From: Lawsonibacter sp.
GTDB taxonomy: Bacteria > Bacillota > Clostridia > Oscillospirales > Oscillospiraceae
NCBI GenBank assembly: GCA_020025455.1
Contig: JAHHSC010000020.1
Span: 1-17,964 of the forward strand
DNA: 17,964 nucleotides
Direction: 5' to 3'
The notes under the pieces are model-generated. The model ran no database searches. It worked only from the letters and a program-made list of their open reading frames with translations, and was not told the DNA's origin. Below, piece by piece: positions 1 to 7,712 of this stretch. The translations under genes and the position numbers were made by a program. Position 1 is the stretch's first letter. Each line of letters starts with the position of its first letter.

Positions 1-359
1 AGCTGCCGCAGGATCTCCTGCCGCTTCTGCTCATACTCCCGGTCGCTGATAAGACCGGACCTTCGCAACTGTTCCAGCTGTTCCATCCGGGCCTTGGGGT
101 CCCGGTCGTCCAGAGGCGACGCCCCTCGGCGGGCGTCTGCCTCGTCCTCAATGTGGATCTCCGGGCCGAAGTACTTCTTTCCAAAGGCCTGAAGGCCGTT
201 TACCACGGTAATGATCAGGGCCATGACGGTCCAGAGGACGCCGAATACGCCCGTCTGGGGAATAATCACCGTCACGCCCAGCAGCACAAAAAGCCCTCCT
301 ATGAGCATACCGCCGGCGCTGGCGGCCTTGTTGGGGCGATAGGTCACACGTCGTTTCAT
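1..359 (-). CDS. Small membrane protein with C-terminal SHOCT-like domain (3' end cut by window edge)
   Basis: I see 119 codons reading leftward from an ATG at 359 with a clear GGAAAGGAG ribosome binding site at 368-376; the frame is open to the left edge, so the stop lies outside. The product starts MKRRVTYRPNKAAS, followed by two hydrophobic segments (about residues 17-34 and 38-56, separated by a PQTG turn), then a charged cytoplasmic stretch. Residues about 90-119 read ARMEQLEQLRRSGLIS followed by DREYEQKRQEIL, which matches the SHOCT short C-terminal domain (hydrophobic-x-L-x2-G-I/L-I-x-DxEYExxKxxIL). SHOCT domains are usually oligomerisation or tethering modules; no enzymatic function can be assigned. 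It follows gyrA by 55 bp with no terminator between, so it is probably the last or next gene of the leftward operon. The fold assignment is fairly sure; the role is unknown. Confidence 0.8.
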   Translation of the reverse strand, partial: MKRRVTYRPNKAASAGGMLIGGLFVLLGVTVIIPQTGVFGVLWTVMALIITVVNGLQAFGKKYFGPEIHIEDEADARRGASPLDDRDPKARMEQLEQLRRSGLISDREYEQKRQEILRQ

Positions 360-414
360 CGGGATCGCTCCTTTCCGGTTTTGGGGGTCAGGGTGTCTCT
401 GTTCCGATACGGAC

Positions 415-2946
415 TCAGCCCTCGGTGGTCTCCTGGGTCACTGCCTCGCTGGGTTCCTCAGCGGTCTCCTCGCTGTCCTCCCGGTCAGCCAGGGCCAGGG
501 AGATGACGCAGTCGCCCTCCTCCTTAAAGCGCATGACGATGACGCCCTGGGTGGCACGGCCGCAGACCCGGATGGAGTCCACATGGGTGCGGATGAGGAT
601 GCCCGCCTGGGTGACCAGCAGCAGGTCCTCGGTGCCGTCCACCACCTTGATGCCCACCACGGGGCCGGTCTTTTCAGTGACGGCGTAGTTCTTGATGCCG
701 ATACCGCCGCGGTTGGTGACCCGGTACTCGTCCACGTCGGTGCGCTTGCCGTAGCCCTTCTCGGTGATGGCCAGCACGGTGCTGCCCTTCTGGACGCAGC
801 CGGCACCCACCACATAGTCGCCTTCACGCAGGCGGATGCCGCGCACGCCCACCGCGTCACGGCCCATGGGCCGCACGTCGGTTTCGTTGAAGCGGACGGC
901 CATGCCGTCGTGGGTGGCGATGAGCACGTCCTGGTCGCCGTTGGTCTCCCGGACGGTGATGAGCTGGTCGCCCTCGTCCAGACGCAGGGCGCGGATGCCG
1001 GAGGCGCGGATGTTTTTCAGCGCTTCCAGAGGCAGACGCTTTACCGTGCCGTTCCGGGTGAACATCATCAGGAAGCTGCCTTCCTTCTCCTCCACGTCCA
1101 TGGTGCGGGTGTGGATCATGGTCTGGATGCGCTCGCCCTGTTCCACCTGAAGCAGATTGATGATGTTGGTGCCCTTGGCGGTCTTGCCGCTCTCCGGCAG
1201 CTGATAGCCCTTCTTCCGATACACCTTGCCGGTGTTGGTGAAGAACAGGATATAGTCGTGGGTGGAGGCGGTGAACACGTCCACCACCACGTCCTCGTCC
1301 CGGGTGGTGATGCCCTTTTTGCCCATGCCGCCCTTGGACTGGGCGGTGTACTCGCTGACGGGGGTGCGCTTGATATAGCCCGCGTCGGTGAGGGTAAAGA
1401 CGCACTGTTCCTCCTCGATGAGGTCCTCGATGTCGATCTCGTCCTCCACGTCCTGGATCTCGGTGATGCGCTCATCGCCGTACTTATCCCGGATGCCGAT
1501 CAGCTCATCCTTCAGCACGCCGCGCAGCATCTCCTCGGAGGCGAGCAGCTGCTGGAAGTAGGCGATGCGCGCTTCCAGCTCCTTGTACTCGTTTTCCAGC
1601 TTCTCCCGGTCCAGACCCTGGAGCGCCTTCAGGCGCATATCCAGGATGGCCTGGGCCTGGACCTCGTCCAGCTCGAACCGGGTCATCAGGTTCTCCTTGG
1701 CGTTATCATAGCTGGTGCGGATGATGTGGATGACCTCGTCGATGTTGTCCTGTGCCACCAGCAGGCCCTCCAGCAGGTGGGCGCGCTCCTGGGCTTTTTT
1801 CAGGTCAAACTTGGTGCGGCGGGTAATGATCTCCTCCTGGAACTTGATATACTCGTCCAGGATCTCCCGCAGAGACAGGATCTTGGGCTGGGACTGGTTG
1901 TTGACCAGGGCCAGCATATTGATGGCGAAGGTGGTCTGGAGCTGGGTCTGGGCAAAGAGCCGGTTGAGCACCACCTGGGGATTGGCGGTGGTTTTCAGCT
2001 CGATGACGATGCGCATACCGTTGCGGTCGGACTCGTCCCGGATGTCGGAGATGCCCTCCAGGCGCTTATCCTCCACCTGTTCGGCCATGTTCTTGATGAG
2101 CATACGCTTGTTGACCATGTAGGGGATCTCGGTGACCACGATGCGGGTGCGGTCCCGGCCGAACTCCTCAAACTCGGTGCGGGCGCGGACCATGACGCGG
2201 CCCCGGCCGGTGGCGTAGGCGGCCCGGATGCCGGACCGGCCCATAATAATGCCGCGGGTGGGGAAGTCGGGGCCCTTGATGTGCTCCATCAGGTCACTCA
2301 GGGTGGCCTCGGGGTCGTCCAGCAGGCAGATGGTGGCGTTGATAACCTCGGTGAGGTTGTGGGGCGGGATATTGGTGGCCATGCCCACGGCGATGCCGGA
2401 GGAGCCGTTGACCAGCAGGTTGGGGAACCGGGAGGGCAGGACACGGGGCTCCTTCATGCTCTCGTCAAAGTTGGGGTCCCAATCCACCGTGTCCTTCTCG
2501 ATGTCCCGCAGCATTTCAGCGGCGATTTTGGACATACGGGCCTCGGTATAACGGTAAGCTGCGGGGGGGTCGCCATCCACGGAGCCGAAGTTGCCGTGGC
2601 CGTCCACCAGCATATAGCGCATGGAGAAGTCCTGTGCCATACGCACCAGTGCGTCGTAGACGGACTGGTCGCCGTGGGGATGGTACCGGCCCAGAACCGT
2701 ACCGACACAGGTCGCCGACTTTTTAAACGCCTTTTCCGCGGTGAGGCCGTCCTCGTACATGGCGTAGAGGATGCGGCGGTGGACGGGCTTGAGTCCGTCA
2801 CGCACGTCCGGCAGGGCGCGGCCCTTGATGACGGACATGGCGTACTCGATATAGGATTTTTCCATTTCGGGGACCAGCGGGGAGTCCACAATATGCTGGT
2901 TCGGATAACGGATCTCCTCGGGATCGTACTGGGGTTTTTTACTCAT
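415..2946 (-). CDS. gyrA: DNA gyrase subunit A
   Basis: GyrA is the DNA-cleaving subunit of the A2B2 gyrase that introduces negative supercoils. The 843-residue product has the winged-helix breakage-reunion domain with catalytic tyrosine Y133 in AAYRYTEARMSK, the NLLVNGSSGIAVGMATNIPP segment (about 176-195), a coiled-coil tower (about 370-475) and a C-terminal beta-pinwheel (about 510-815), ending in an acidic tail. The start chosen is the ATG giving MSKKPQYDPEE; an in-frame TTG six bases upstream (2952) sits at better distance from the AAAGG at 2958-2962 and cannot be excluded. Two oddities: the residue equivalent to E. coli S83 is Gln (Q94, HPHGDQSVYD), and the GyrA-box is QSKGGMG (536-542) instead of QRRGGRG. 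A paralogous ParC is the alternative, but the place next to gyrB and dnaA favours GyrA. Confidence 0.96.
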   Translation of the reverse strand: MSKKPQYDPEEIRYPNQHIVDSPLVPEMEKSYIEYAMSVIKGRALPDVRDGLKPVHRRILYAMYEDGLTAEKAFKKSATCVGTVLGRYHPHGDQSVYDALVRMAQDFSMRYMLVDGHGNFGSVDGDPPAAYRYTEARMSKIAAEMLRDIEKDTVDWDPNFDESMKEPRVLPSRFPNLLVNGSSGIAVGMATNIPPHNLTEVINATICLLDDPEATLSDLMEHIKGPDFPTRGIIMGRSGIRAAYATGRGRVMVRARTEFEEFGRDRTRIVVTEIPYMVNKRMLIKNMAEQVEDKRLEGISDIRDESDRNGMRIVIELKTTANPQVVLNRLFAQTQLQTTFAINMLALVNNQSQPKILSLREILDEYIKFQEEIITRRTKFDLKKAQERAHLLEGLLVAQDNIDEVIHIIRTSYDNAKENLMTRFELDEVQAQAILDMRLKALQGLDREKLENEYKELEARIAYFQQLLASEEMLRGVLKDELIGIRDKYGDERITEIQDVEDEIDIEDLIEEEQCVFTLTDAGYIKRTPVSEYTAQSKGGMGKKGITTRDEDVVVDVFTASTHDYILFFTNTGKVYRKKGYQLPESGKTAKGTNIINLLQVEQGERIQTMIHTRTMDVEEKEGSFLMMFTRNGTVKRLPLEALKNIRASGIRALRLDEGDQLITVRETNGDQDVLIATHDGMAVRFNETDVRPMGRDAVGVRGIRLREGDYVVGAGCVQKGSTVLAITEKGYGKRTDVDEYRVTNRGGIGIKNYAVTEKTGPVVGIKVVDGTEDLLLVTQAGILIRTHVDSIRVCGRATQGVIVMRFKEEGDCVISLALADREDSEETAEEPSEAVTQETTEG

Positions 2947-2964
2947 TTGCAAAACAGCCTTTCT

Positions 2965-3903
2965 TTATCCGGGGGCAGGTTCTTCTGCTTCGGCCTGTTC
3001 CCGGCTTGCCTCTTGATTCAATGCGCCGATGTTCTCGGCGGTCAGGTCCTTATAATCCAGCTCCATCATCGCTCCATCGCCCACATAGGCCTGCATCCAG
3101 TCCTCATAATCCCGGGTGTCCACCGCCTCGGCATTCTCTCTGGGGCCGTCGGGCAGCAGGTAATAGACAAAGCCGGTGCCGCTTCGGTCGCTCTGGTCGG
3201 GGTAGCCGTCCGGGTACACGCTGCGGTCCCAGGCGTCCACGCAGCCCACATAGGAGTAGGAGTCCAGCTCGGGCCGGTACTCGTAGAGGGAAAAGGGCCA
3301 GAAGGCGCCGCCCTTATTGGGGTTGCTGGCCCACTGTGCCAGCACTGCGCCGTTTTTGAAAAACACCATGCCCGGATTCTCGTCCAGCTGGATGTTCACC
3401 GTTCCGGCGGCTTCATCCCAGTCCAGCACAAGGCCCCGCTGGTTTTCCAGCTCGGCGGCCACAAACCGGATGACCAGCTCCCGCCGGCCGTCTCCGTCCA
3501 CGTCGGCCACGGCAAATTGGTTTTCCTTCATGCTGTGGAGCTCGCCGTCAAAGTCGTCTGTCTGGCTATCGGGGAAGGTGTGCTCCTCCAGCAGCCGGGT
3601 CAGCACCTCGGCGTAGGCCAGGGCGGTGGGGTCCTCCCCCTGCCGCGTGCCGGTCACCGGCATCGGCTGGGTGGCCGGTTCCAGTTCCACCAGGGGCATC
3701 TCGCCTATGGGCTTGCTCTGGTCCCCGCTCTGGGGGCGGTCAGACTGGGCCGATGAGGGAGGTTCCTCCTGCTCCGGGGTCTCCAGACCGGTCTGTTGAC
3801 CGGAGGAATGGTTCCCCTCCGGTGCAAGCCCCTGATTTTGGGGGCCGCAGGCGGTGAGCAGGGTCATCGTGGCACAAAGAACATATAAAACGATATATTT
3901 CAT
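2965..3903 (-). CDS. Predicted lipoprotein of unknown function, between gyrB and gyrA
   Basis: The product has 312 residues. It begins MKYIVLYVLCATMTLLTAC, a type II signal peptide with lipobox L-T-A-C (C19), so it should be anchored outside the cytoplasmic membrane. Residues about 20-90 are a Ser/Pro/Glu/Gln-rich, low-complexity linker. A folded part follows (about 92-300) containing AVADVDGDGRRELVIRF (131-147), a DxDxDG calcium-binding-type loop as in FG-GAP/VCBS or EF-hand-like repeats, then many Tyr/Trp/Asp residues. The upstream in-frame ATG would put 25 non-signal residues in front and overlap gyrB, so I reject it. The ATG is 4 bases after the gyrB stop and has no good Shine-Dalgarno, suggesting translational coupling; the stop is 18 bases before gyrA. 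I do not recognise the family beyond the lipobox and DVDGDG loop. Confidence 0.85.
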   Translation of the reverse strand: MKYIVLYVLCATMTLLTACGPQNQGLAPEGNHSSGQQTGLETPEQEEPPSSAQSDRPQSGDQSKPIGEMPLVELEPATQPMPVTGTRQGEDPTALAYAEVLTRLLEEHTFPDSQTDDFDGELHSMKENQFAVADVDGDGRRELVIRFVAAELENQRGLVLDWDEAAGTVNIQLDENPGMVFFKNGAVLAQWASNPNKGGAFWPFSLYEYRPELDSYSYVGCVDAWDRSVYPDGYPDQSDRSGTGFVYYLLPDGPRENAEAVDTRDYEDWMQAYVGDGAMMELDYKDLTAENIGALNQEASREQAEAEEPAPG

Positions 3904-3907
3904 GGGT

Positions 3908-5851
3908 TTAATAGTCCAGGTTGGTGGCATTCTGCGCGTTGCGCTCAATGAACTCCTTGCGGGGCTCCACCTTTTCACCCATCAGGATGGTGAACGTCTC
4001 GTCGGCTGCGGCTGCGTCGTCCAGGGTGATGCGGCGCAGGGTGCGCTGCTCGGGGTCCATGGTGGTCTCCCACAGCTCGTGGGCGTCCATCTCACCAAGG
4101 CCCTTATAGCGGCTCACGTCGATCTTGGCGTTGGGATTGTCCCCGCGCATCTCAGCGGCAATGCGCTCCTTTTCGGGGTCGGAGTAGGCCACCCGGGTCT
4201 GCTTGCCCCGGCTGATCTTATAGAGGGGCGGGACGGCGGAGTAGACGTAGCCCTGCTCGATGAGGGGGCGCATAAAGCGGAAGAAGAAGGTCAGCAGCAG
4301 GGTACGGATGTGGGCGCCGTCCACATCGGCATCGGCCATGATGACGATTTTGTGGTAGCGCAGCTTGCTCAGATCAAACTCCTCGCCGATTCCGGCACCC
4401 AGCGCCACGATGACGGGCTGGAGCTTCTCGTTGGAGTAGACCTTGTCGGCGCGGGCCTTCTCCACGTTGAGCATCTTGCCCCACAGGGGCAGGATGGCCT
4501 GGAACCGGGAGTCACGGCCCTTGGTGGCAGAGCCGCCTGCGGAGTCGCCCTCGACGATATACAGCTCGGTGAGCTCGGGGTTTGTCTCGTTGCAGTCGCG
4601 CAGCTTATCCGGCATGGACGCGCCGCCCAGGGCGGTCTTGCGGCGGACGGACTCGCGGGCCTTGCGGGCCGCGTCCCGGGCGCGGGAGGCCAGAATGGTC
4701 TTTTCCAGAATGGCCTTGCCCACGGCGGGGTGTTCCTCCAGATAGACCTCCAGCCCATTGCTGACAATGCGGTTGACCAGGGTGCGCATCTCGCTGTTGC
4801 CAAGCTTAGCCTTGGTCTGGCCCTCGAACTGGGCGTTGGTCAGCTTCACGGAGATGATGGCGGTGAGGCCCTCGCGGCAGTCGTCGCCGGTGACCTTCTC
4901 GTCGTCCTTCAGGAGCTTTGCCTTGCGGCCGTAGGCGTTCAGGGCGTTGGTCAGGGCGCGGCGGAAGCCCTCCTCGTGCATACCGCCCTCCGGGGTGCGC
5001 ACGTCGTTTGCAAAGGACACCATCAGCTCCTGATAGCCGTCGTTATACTGCAAGGCCACCTCGGCGGAGGAGTCGTCCTGAACTCCCTCCATGTAAATGA
5101 CGTCACTGTGAATGGGGGTCTTGTTCCGGTTCTTGAAGGCGACGAACTCGCGGATGCCGCCCTCGTAGCACATATCGTCCTCCTGCTCCTGGCCCTCCCG
5201 CAGGTCCACCGTCTGGATACGGAGCCCGGCATTCAGGAAGGCCTCCTCCCGCATCCGGGTGTGGAGGGTCTCGTAGTTATAGATCAGGGTGTCGAACATC
5301 TCGGGGTCCGGCTTGAAGGTGACGGTGGTGCCGGTGTGGTCGGTCTTGCCCACCACAGTCATGGTCTGGGTGATCTTGCCCCGGGCGAATTTCATCTCGT
5401 AGATCTGTCCGTTCTTGTGGACCTGGACCTCCAGCCACTCGCTCAGCGCGTTGACCACGGAGGCACCCACGCCGTGCAGACCGCCGGACACCTTGTATCC
5501 GCCGCCGCCGAACTTACCGCCGGCGTGCAGGATGGTGAACACCACCTCCAGAGCGGGCTTGCCGGTCTGGGGCTGGATATCAACGGGGATGCCTCGGCCG
5601 TTATCGGTGACGGTGATGGTGTTGTCCGGGTTGATGGTCACGGTGATGTCGCTGCAATAGCCGGCCAGTGCCTCGTCGATGGAGTTATCGACGATCTCAT
5701 AGACCAGGTGGTGCAATCCGGACTCCGAGGTGGAGCCGATATACATACCGGGGCGCTTACGGACGGCTTCCAGCCCCTCCAGCACCTGGATCTCAGAGCC
5801 GCCGTACTCGTGCTCGACCTGAGTCGGATTCAATTCGTTCTGTTCAGACAT
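3908..5851 (-). CDS. gyrB: DNA gyrase subunit B
   Basis: GyrB is the ATPase subunit of gyrase. The 647-residue length is normal for Gram-positive GyrB, without the E. coli insert. The GHKL ATPase domain shows YEIVDNSIDEA (51-61, catalytic E52, Mg-binding N56), TDNGRGIPVD (82-91) and the ATP lid with GGLHGVGASVVNALS (123-137). The TOPRIM domain shows YIVEGDSAGGSATKGRD (431-447) and IMADADVDGAH (504-514), whose acidic residues bind Mg2+. The C-terminal GEKVEPRKEFIE segment is typical. The start has a strong GGAGGT six bases upstream. A 198-bp leader with a stem-loop and a possible promoter separates it from remB, so gyrB may have its own transcription start in addition to read-through. The lipoprotein gene starts 4 bases after its stop. 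Confidence 0.97.
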   Translation of the reverse strand: MSEQNELNPTQVEHEYGGSEIQVLEGLEAVRKRPGMYIGSTSESGLHHLVYEIVDNSIDEALAGYCSDITVTINPDNTITVTDNGRGIPVDIQPQTGKPALEVVFTILHAGGKFGGGGYKVSGGLHGVGASVVNALSEWLEVQVHKNGQIYEMKFARGKITQTMTVVGKTDHTGTTVTFKPDPEMFDTLIYNYETLHTRMREEAFLNAGLRIQTVDLREGQEQEDDMCYEGGIREFVAFKNRNKTPIHSDVIYMEGVQDDSSAEVALQYNDGYQELMVSFANDVRTPEGGMHEEGFRRALTNALNAYGRKAKLLKDDEKVTGDDCREGLTAIISVKLTNAQFEGQTKAKLGNSEMRTLVNRIVSNGLEVYLEEHPAVGKAILEKTILASRARDAARKARESVRRKTALGGASMPDKLRDCNETNPELTELYIVEGDSAGGSATKGRDSRFQAILPLWGKMLNVEKARADKVYSNEKLQPVIVALGAGIGEEFDLSKLRYHKIVIMADADVDGAHIRTLLLTFFFRFMRPLIEQGYVYSAVPPLYKISRGKQTRVAYSDPEKERIAAEMRGDNPNAKIDVSRYKGLGEMDAHELWETTMDPEQRTLRRITLDDAAAADETFTILMGEKVEPRKEFIERNAQNATNLDY

Positions 5852-5887
5852 AAGTTACCTCCAAATGGTTCGTGTGGAGATCATTGG

Positions 5888-5926
5888 GATCGGAGGGACT
5901 AGAGGCAGGCTCTGACCTCTCCGATC
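5888..5926 (-). promoter_or_regulatory. Stem-loop in the gyrB mRNA leader
   Basis: GATCGGAG (5888-5895) and CTCCGATC (5919-5926) are perfect 8-bp arms, and the 23-base interior contains a second short pairing, AGAG (5901-5904) with CTCT (5910-5913). In the leftward transcript this makes a nested hairpin ending about 37 bases before the gyrB start. No U-run follows, so it is not a standard terminator. A second small hairpin, CGATC-4-GATCG, lies at 5931-5944. A role in message stability or attenuation is inference. Confidence 0.5.
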
Positions 5927-5983
5927 TCAACGATCCTGTGATCGGCGCAGGGCCGGACCGACCCTGATGGTTTCTCTCTCTCT

Positions 5984-6016
5984 TTTATACTCCGAAAGGG
6001 CACGGAACTTCCGTGC
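5984..6016 (-). promoter_or_regulatory. Possible gyrB promoter -10 with adjoining 17-bp palindrome
   Basis: On the minus strand TATAAA (5989 to 5984) is a plausible -10, about 130 bases before gyrB. No TTGACA-like -35 stands at the usual spacing; instead that place is occupied by the perfect palindrome GCACGGAA-C-TTCCGTGC (6000-6016). The layout would suit an activator- or repressor-controlled promoter. The palindrome is certain as sequence; promoter function is a guess. Confidence 0.35.
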
Positions 6017-6049
6017 AGTTTGCGTTTCCTTCTTCGGTGCTGCACGGCC

Positions 6050-6310
6050 TTACAGCACGCCCTGCTCCATCCTCCGGCTCAGGGTGGCGGAGGAAAACTG
6101 GCTTAAATAGACGGTGGGCTTCTCGTCCGGTCCGCCTACCAGCACAATGGACCGGGGCAGATCGTCGCCCAGCCACACCGAGCGGCCCTCCAGCTCGGCC
6201 TGCTCCAGAAATTCTCTGGTTTTATAGGCCCAGCTGGCGTTATCCAAATCGAAAATGCCCAAAATGTCCCGGTGGGTCACCACCACGGACTGGCCCAGAT
6301 GCAGATACAT
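6050..6310 (-). CDS. remB: RemB-type extracellular matrix regulator, DUF370 family
   Basis: The 86-residue product begins MYLHLGQSVVVTHRDILGIF and contains LPRSIVLV (about 51-58) and VYLSQFSSATLSRR (about 66-79). These match the DUF370 family of small proteins typified by B. subtilis RemA and RemB (YaaB). RemA is a DNA-binding activator of biofilm matrix genes; RemB is its paralog, encoded between recF and gyrB, exactly as here. The start has GAGGAGGT six bases upstream, overlapping the recF stop, and the recF-remB gap is only 12 bases, so the two are surely co-transcribed. Compared with the 81-residue B. subtilis protein it is slightly longer, with a GLN/Glu-rich middle (REFLEQAELEGRS). Whether it binds DNA or regulates matrix genes in this organism cannot be judged from sequence. 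Confidence 0.88.
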   Translation of the reverse strand: MYLHLGQSVVVTHRDILGIFDLDNASWAYKTREFLEQAELEGRSVWLGDDLPRSIVLVGGPDEKPTVYLSQFSSATLSRRMEQGVL

Positions 6311-6322
6311 GGCCGTACCTCC

Positions 6323-7426
6323 TCAGACAAGCGCGCCGTTTTTGATGTGAAAGGCCATTCCGCCCTCCAGCCCCTCCAGCTTTTCCTCCTCGCAGCAGGT
6401 GATAAACACCTGGCCGCCCCGGATGCGGTTCAAGACAAAGGCCTGCCGCCGGTGGTCCAGCTCACTGAGCACATCATCCAGCAGCAGCACCGGCCACTGG
6501 CCCGTCTCCTCCTGAAAAATCTCCCGCTGGGCCAGCTTGAGGGACAGGGCCGCCGTCCGGGTCTGGCCCTGGGAGCCATAGGTCTTGGCGCTCTGGCCGT
6601 TGATGCACACCAGCAGATCGTCCTTGTGGGGCCCGCTCAGACACTGGCGGGCCTCCAGCTCCGCCTGGCGGTGGCTCGCCTGGTGGTCCATCAGCATGGG
6701 CAGCAGCTCCCGCGGGGGCCGCCTGGGGTCGTCCACGGTGGACACCGTCTGATACTCCAGCGTGAGCTCCTCCCGTCCGCCGGAGAAGTCCCGGTGGATG
6801 GCGGGGGCGTTCTCGCCCAGGCGTTTGACGAAGTGGGCCCGGTAGTGGATGAGGATGGCGCCCATCTGGGCCATTCTCACGTCGAAATCGTCCAGCGTGT
6901 CCAGCAGAGACGGATGCTCCTGCCAGTCCCGCAAAATGCGGGTCTTGTGCTCATAGAGGCGGTTATACTCCGCCAGAGCCTGGGCATACCGGGGGCGCAG
7001 CTGGCTGATGGCCCCGTCCAAAAACCGCCGTCTGGCCGCGCCGCCCTCCCGGATGAGGTACAGATCCTCCGGGCAGAACAGCACGGTATTTAAAATGCCG
7101 CTCAGCTCCCCGGCGTTTTTCAGCCTCAGCCCGTTGGAAAAAAGCTGCCTGCCCCGGCCCCGTTTCAGGTGGGCCTCCAGGGTGAAGTTCCGGTCCCGGC
7201 TCTCCACGCAGCCCTTGATCTGGGCCTCGTCCGCGTCCATATGGATCATCTCCCGGTCATAGCGGGCCCGGTGGGACCTGGCACAGGACAGATAGGCGAT
7301 GGCCTCCAGCAGATTGGTCTTGCCCTGGGCGTTGTCTCCGTAAATCAGGTTCACTCTGGGGTCGAAGCTGGCCTCCAGATGGGAGTAGTTGCGGAAAAAG
7401 TCCAGCTCCAGGGACTTGACGATCAT
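6323..7426 (-). CDS. recF: DNA replication and repair protein RecF
   Basis: RecF is an SMC/Rad50-like ATPase that loads RecA at single-strand gaps together with RecO and RecR. The 367-residue product opens with MIVKSLELDFFRNY, the family N-terminus, and has Walker A GDNAQGKTN (30-38), the ABC-type signature region YGSQGQTRTAALSLKLA (about 284-300), and Walker B with D-loop PVLLLDDVLSELD (about 312-324). The ATG overlaps the stop of the upstream yaaA as ATGA (7423-7426), the classic coupling seen in this operon. It lies in the standard dnaA-dnaN-yaaA-recF order. Nothing is missing or truncated. Confidence 0.97.
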   Translation of the reverse strand: MIVKSLELDFFRNYSHLEASFDPRVNLIYGDNAQGKTNLLEAIAYLSCARSHRARYDREMIHMDADEAQIKGCVESRDRNFTLEAHLKRGRGRQLFSNGLRLKNAGELSGILNTVLFCPEDLYLIREGGAARRRFLDGAISQLRPRYAQALAEYNRLYEHKTRILRDWQEHPSLLDTLDDFDVRMAQMGAILIHYRAHFVKRLGENAPAIHRDFSGGREELTLEYQTVSTVDDPRRPPRELLPMLMDHQASHRQAELEARQCLSGPHKDDLLVCINGQSAKTYGSQGQTRTAALSLKLAQREIFQEETGQWPVLLLDDVLSELDHRRQAFVLNRIRGGQVFITCCEEEKLEGLEGGMAFHIKNGALV

Positions 7427-7638
7427 TTCACCACCAGCTCCAGCTCGTCATCCAGCACGGCACGGTCGCCCGGACGCAGCTTGCGGCCCCGCATGGTGCA
7501 GACCTCGCCGTTGACCCGGATGCGGCCCTCCTGAATAATCAATTTTGCATCGCCGCCGGTCTCTACGGCCCCGGCAAATTTCAGCAGGTCCTGGAGCCTG
7601 ATGAACTCGGTGTGGATCTGGATGTCATGTGTTTCCAT
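7423..7638 (-). CDS. yaaA: S4-domain RNA-binding protein YaaA (RecF-associated)
   Basis: The product has 71 residues: METHDIQIHTEFIRLQDLLKFAG, then LIIQEGRIRVNGEV, RGRKLRPGD and ELELVVK. This is the small S4-like domain protein found between dnaN and recF in Firmicutes; the S4 fold (LxxLLKxAG...IxxGxVxVNGE...xRRGRKLxxGD) binds structured RNA, and a ribosome-assembly role is suspected for the family. The frame is open 33 codons further upstream, but the GAGGT at about 7644-7648 serves the ATG at 7638 and the conserved protein starts there. The stop overlaps the recF start by 4 bases. Its 132-bp leader holds two perfect palindromes. Confidence 0.9.
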   Translation of the reverse strand: METHDIQIHTEFIRLQDLLKFAGAVETGGDAKLIIQEGRIRVNGEVCTMRGRKLRPGDRAVLDDELELVVK

Positions 7639-7672
7639 ATAATACCTCATAAATTGGAACGATTGAGCAGCC

Positions 7673-7712
7673 CGTTTCCTGGGAAACGCGGTTTTCCTGC
7701 CCCCTGGGGGCA
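7673..7712 (-). repeat. Two tandem perfect palindromes in the dnaN-yaaA spacer
   Basis: CGTTTCC-TG-GGAAACG occupies 7673-7688 and TGCCCCC-T-GGGGGCA occupies 7698-7712, nine bases apart. In the leftward transcript they would form two short hairpins between dnaN and yaaA. There is no U-run in the direction of transcription, so they look more like processing or operator sites than a terminator. Function is unknown. Confidence 0.55.

Noticed and set aside
583..3756. A 1057-codon open frame on the plus strand, antisense to gyrA and the lipoprotein gene
   Set aside because: It is the complement shadow of GC-rich coding sequence (strong His/Leu/Gly/Val bias, no domain, no ribosome binding site); the opposite strand encodes clear GyrA.
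3854..5902. A 682-codon open frame antisense to gyrB
   Set aside because: Same cause: codon bias of gyrB read backwards, low-complexity composition and no recognisable motif.
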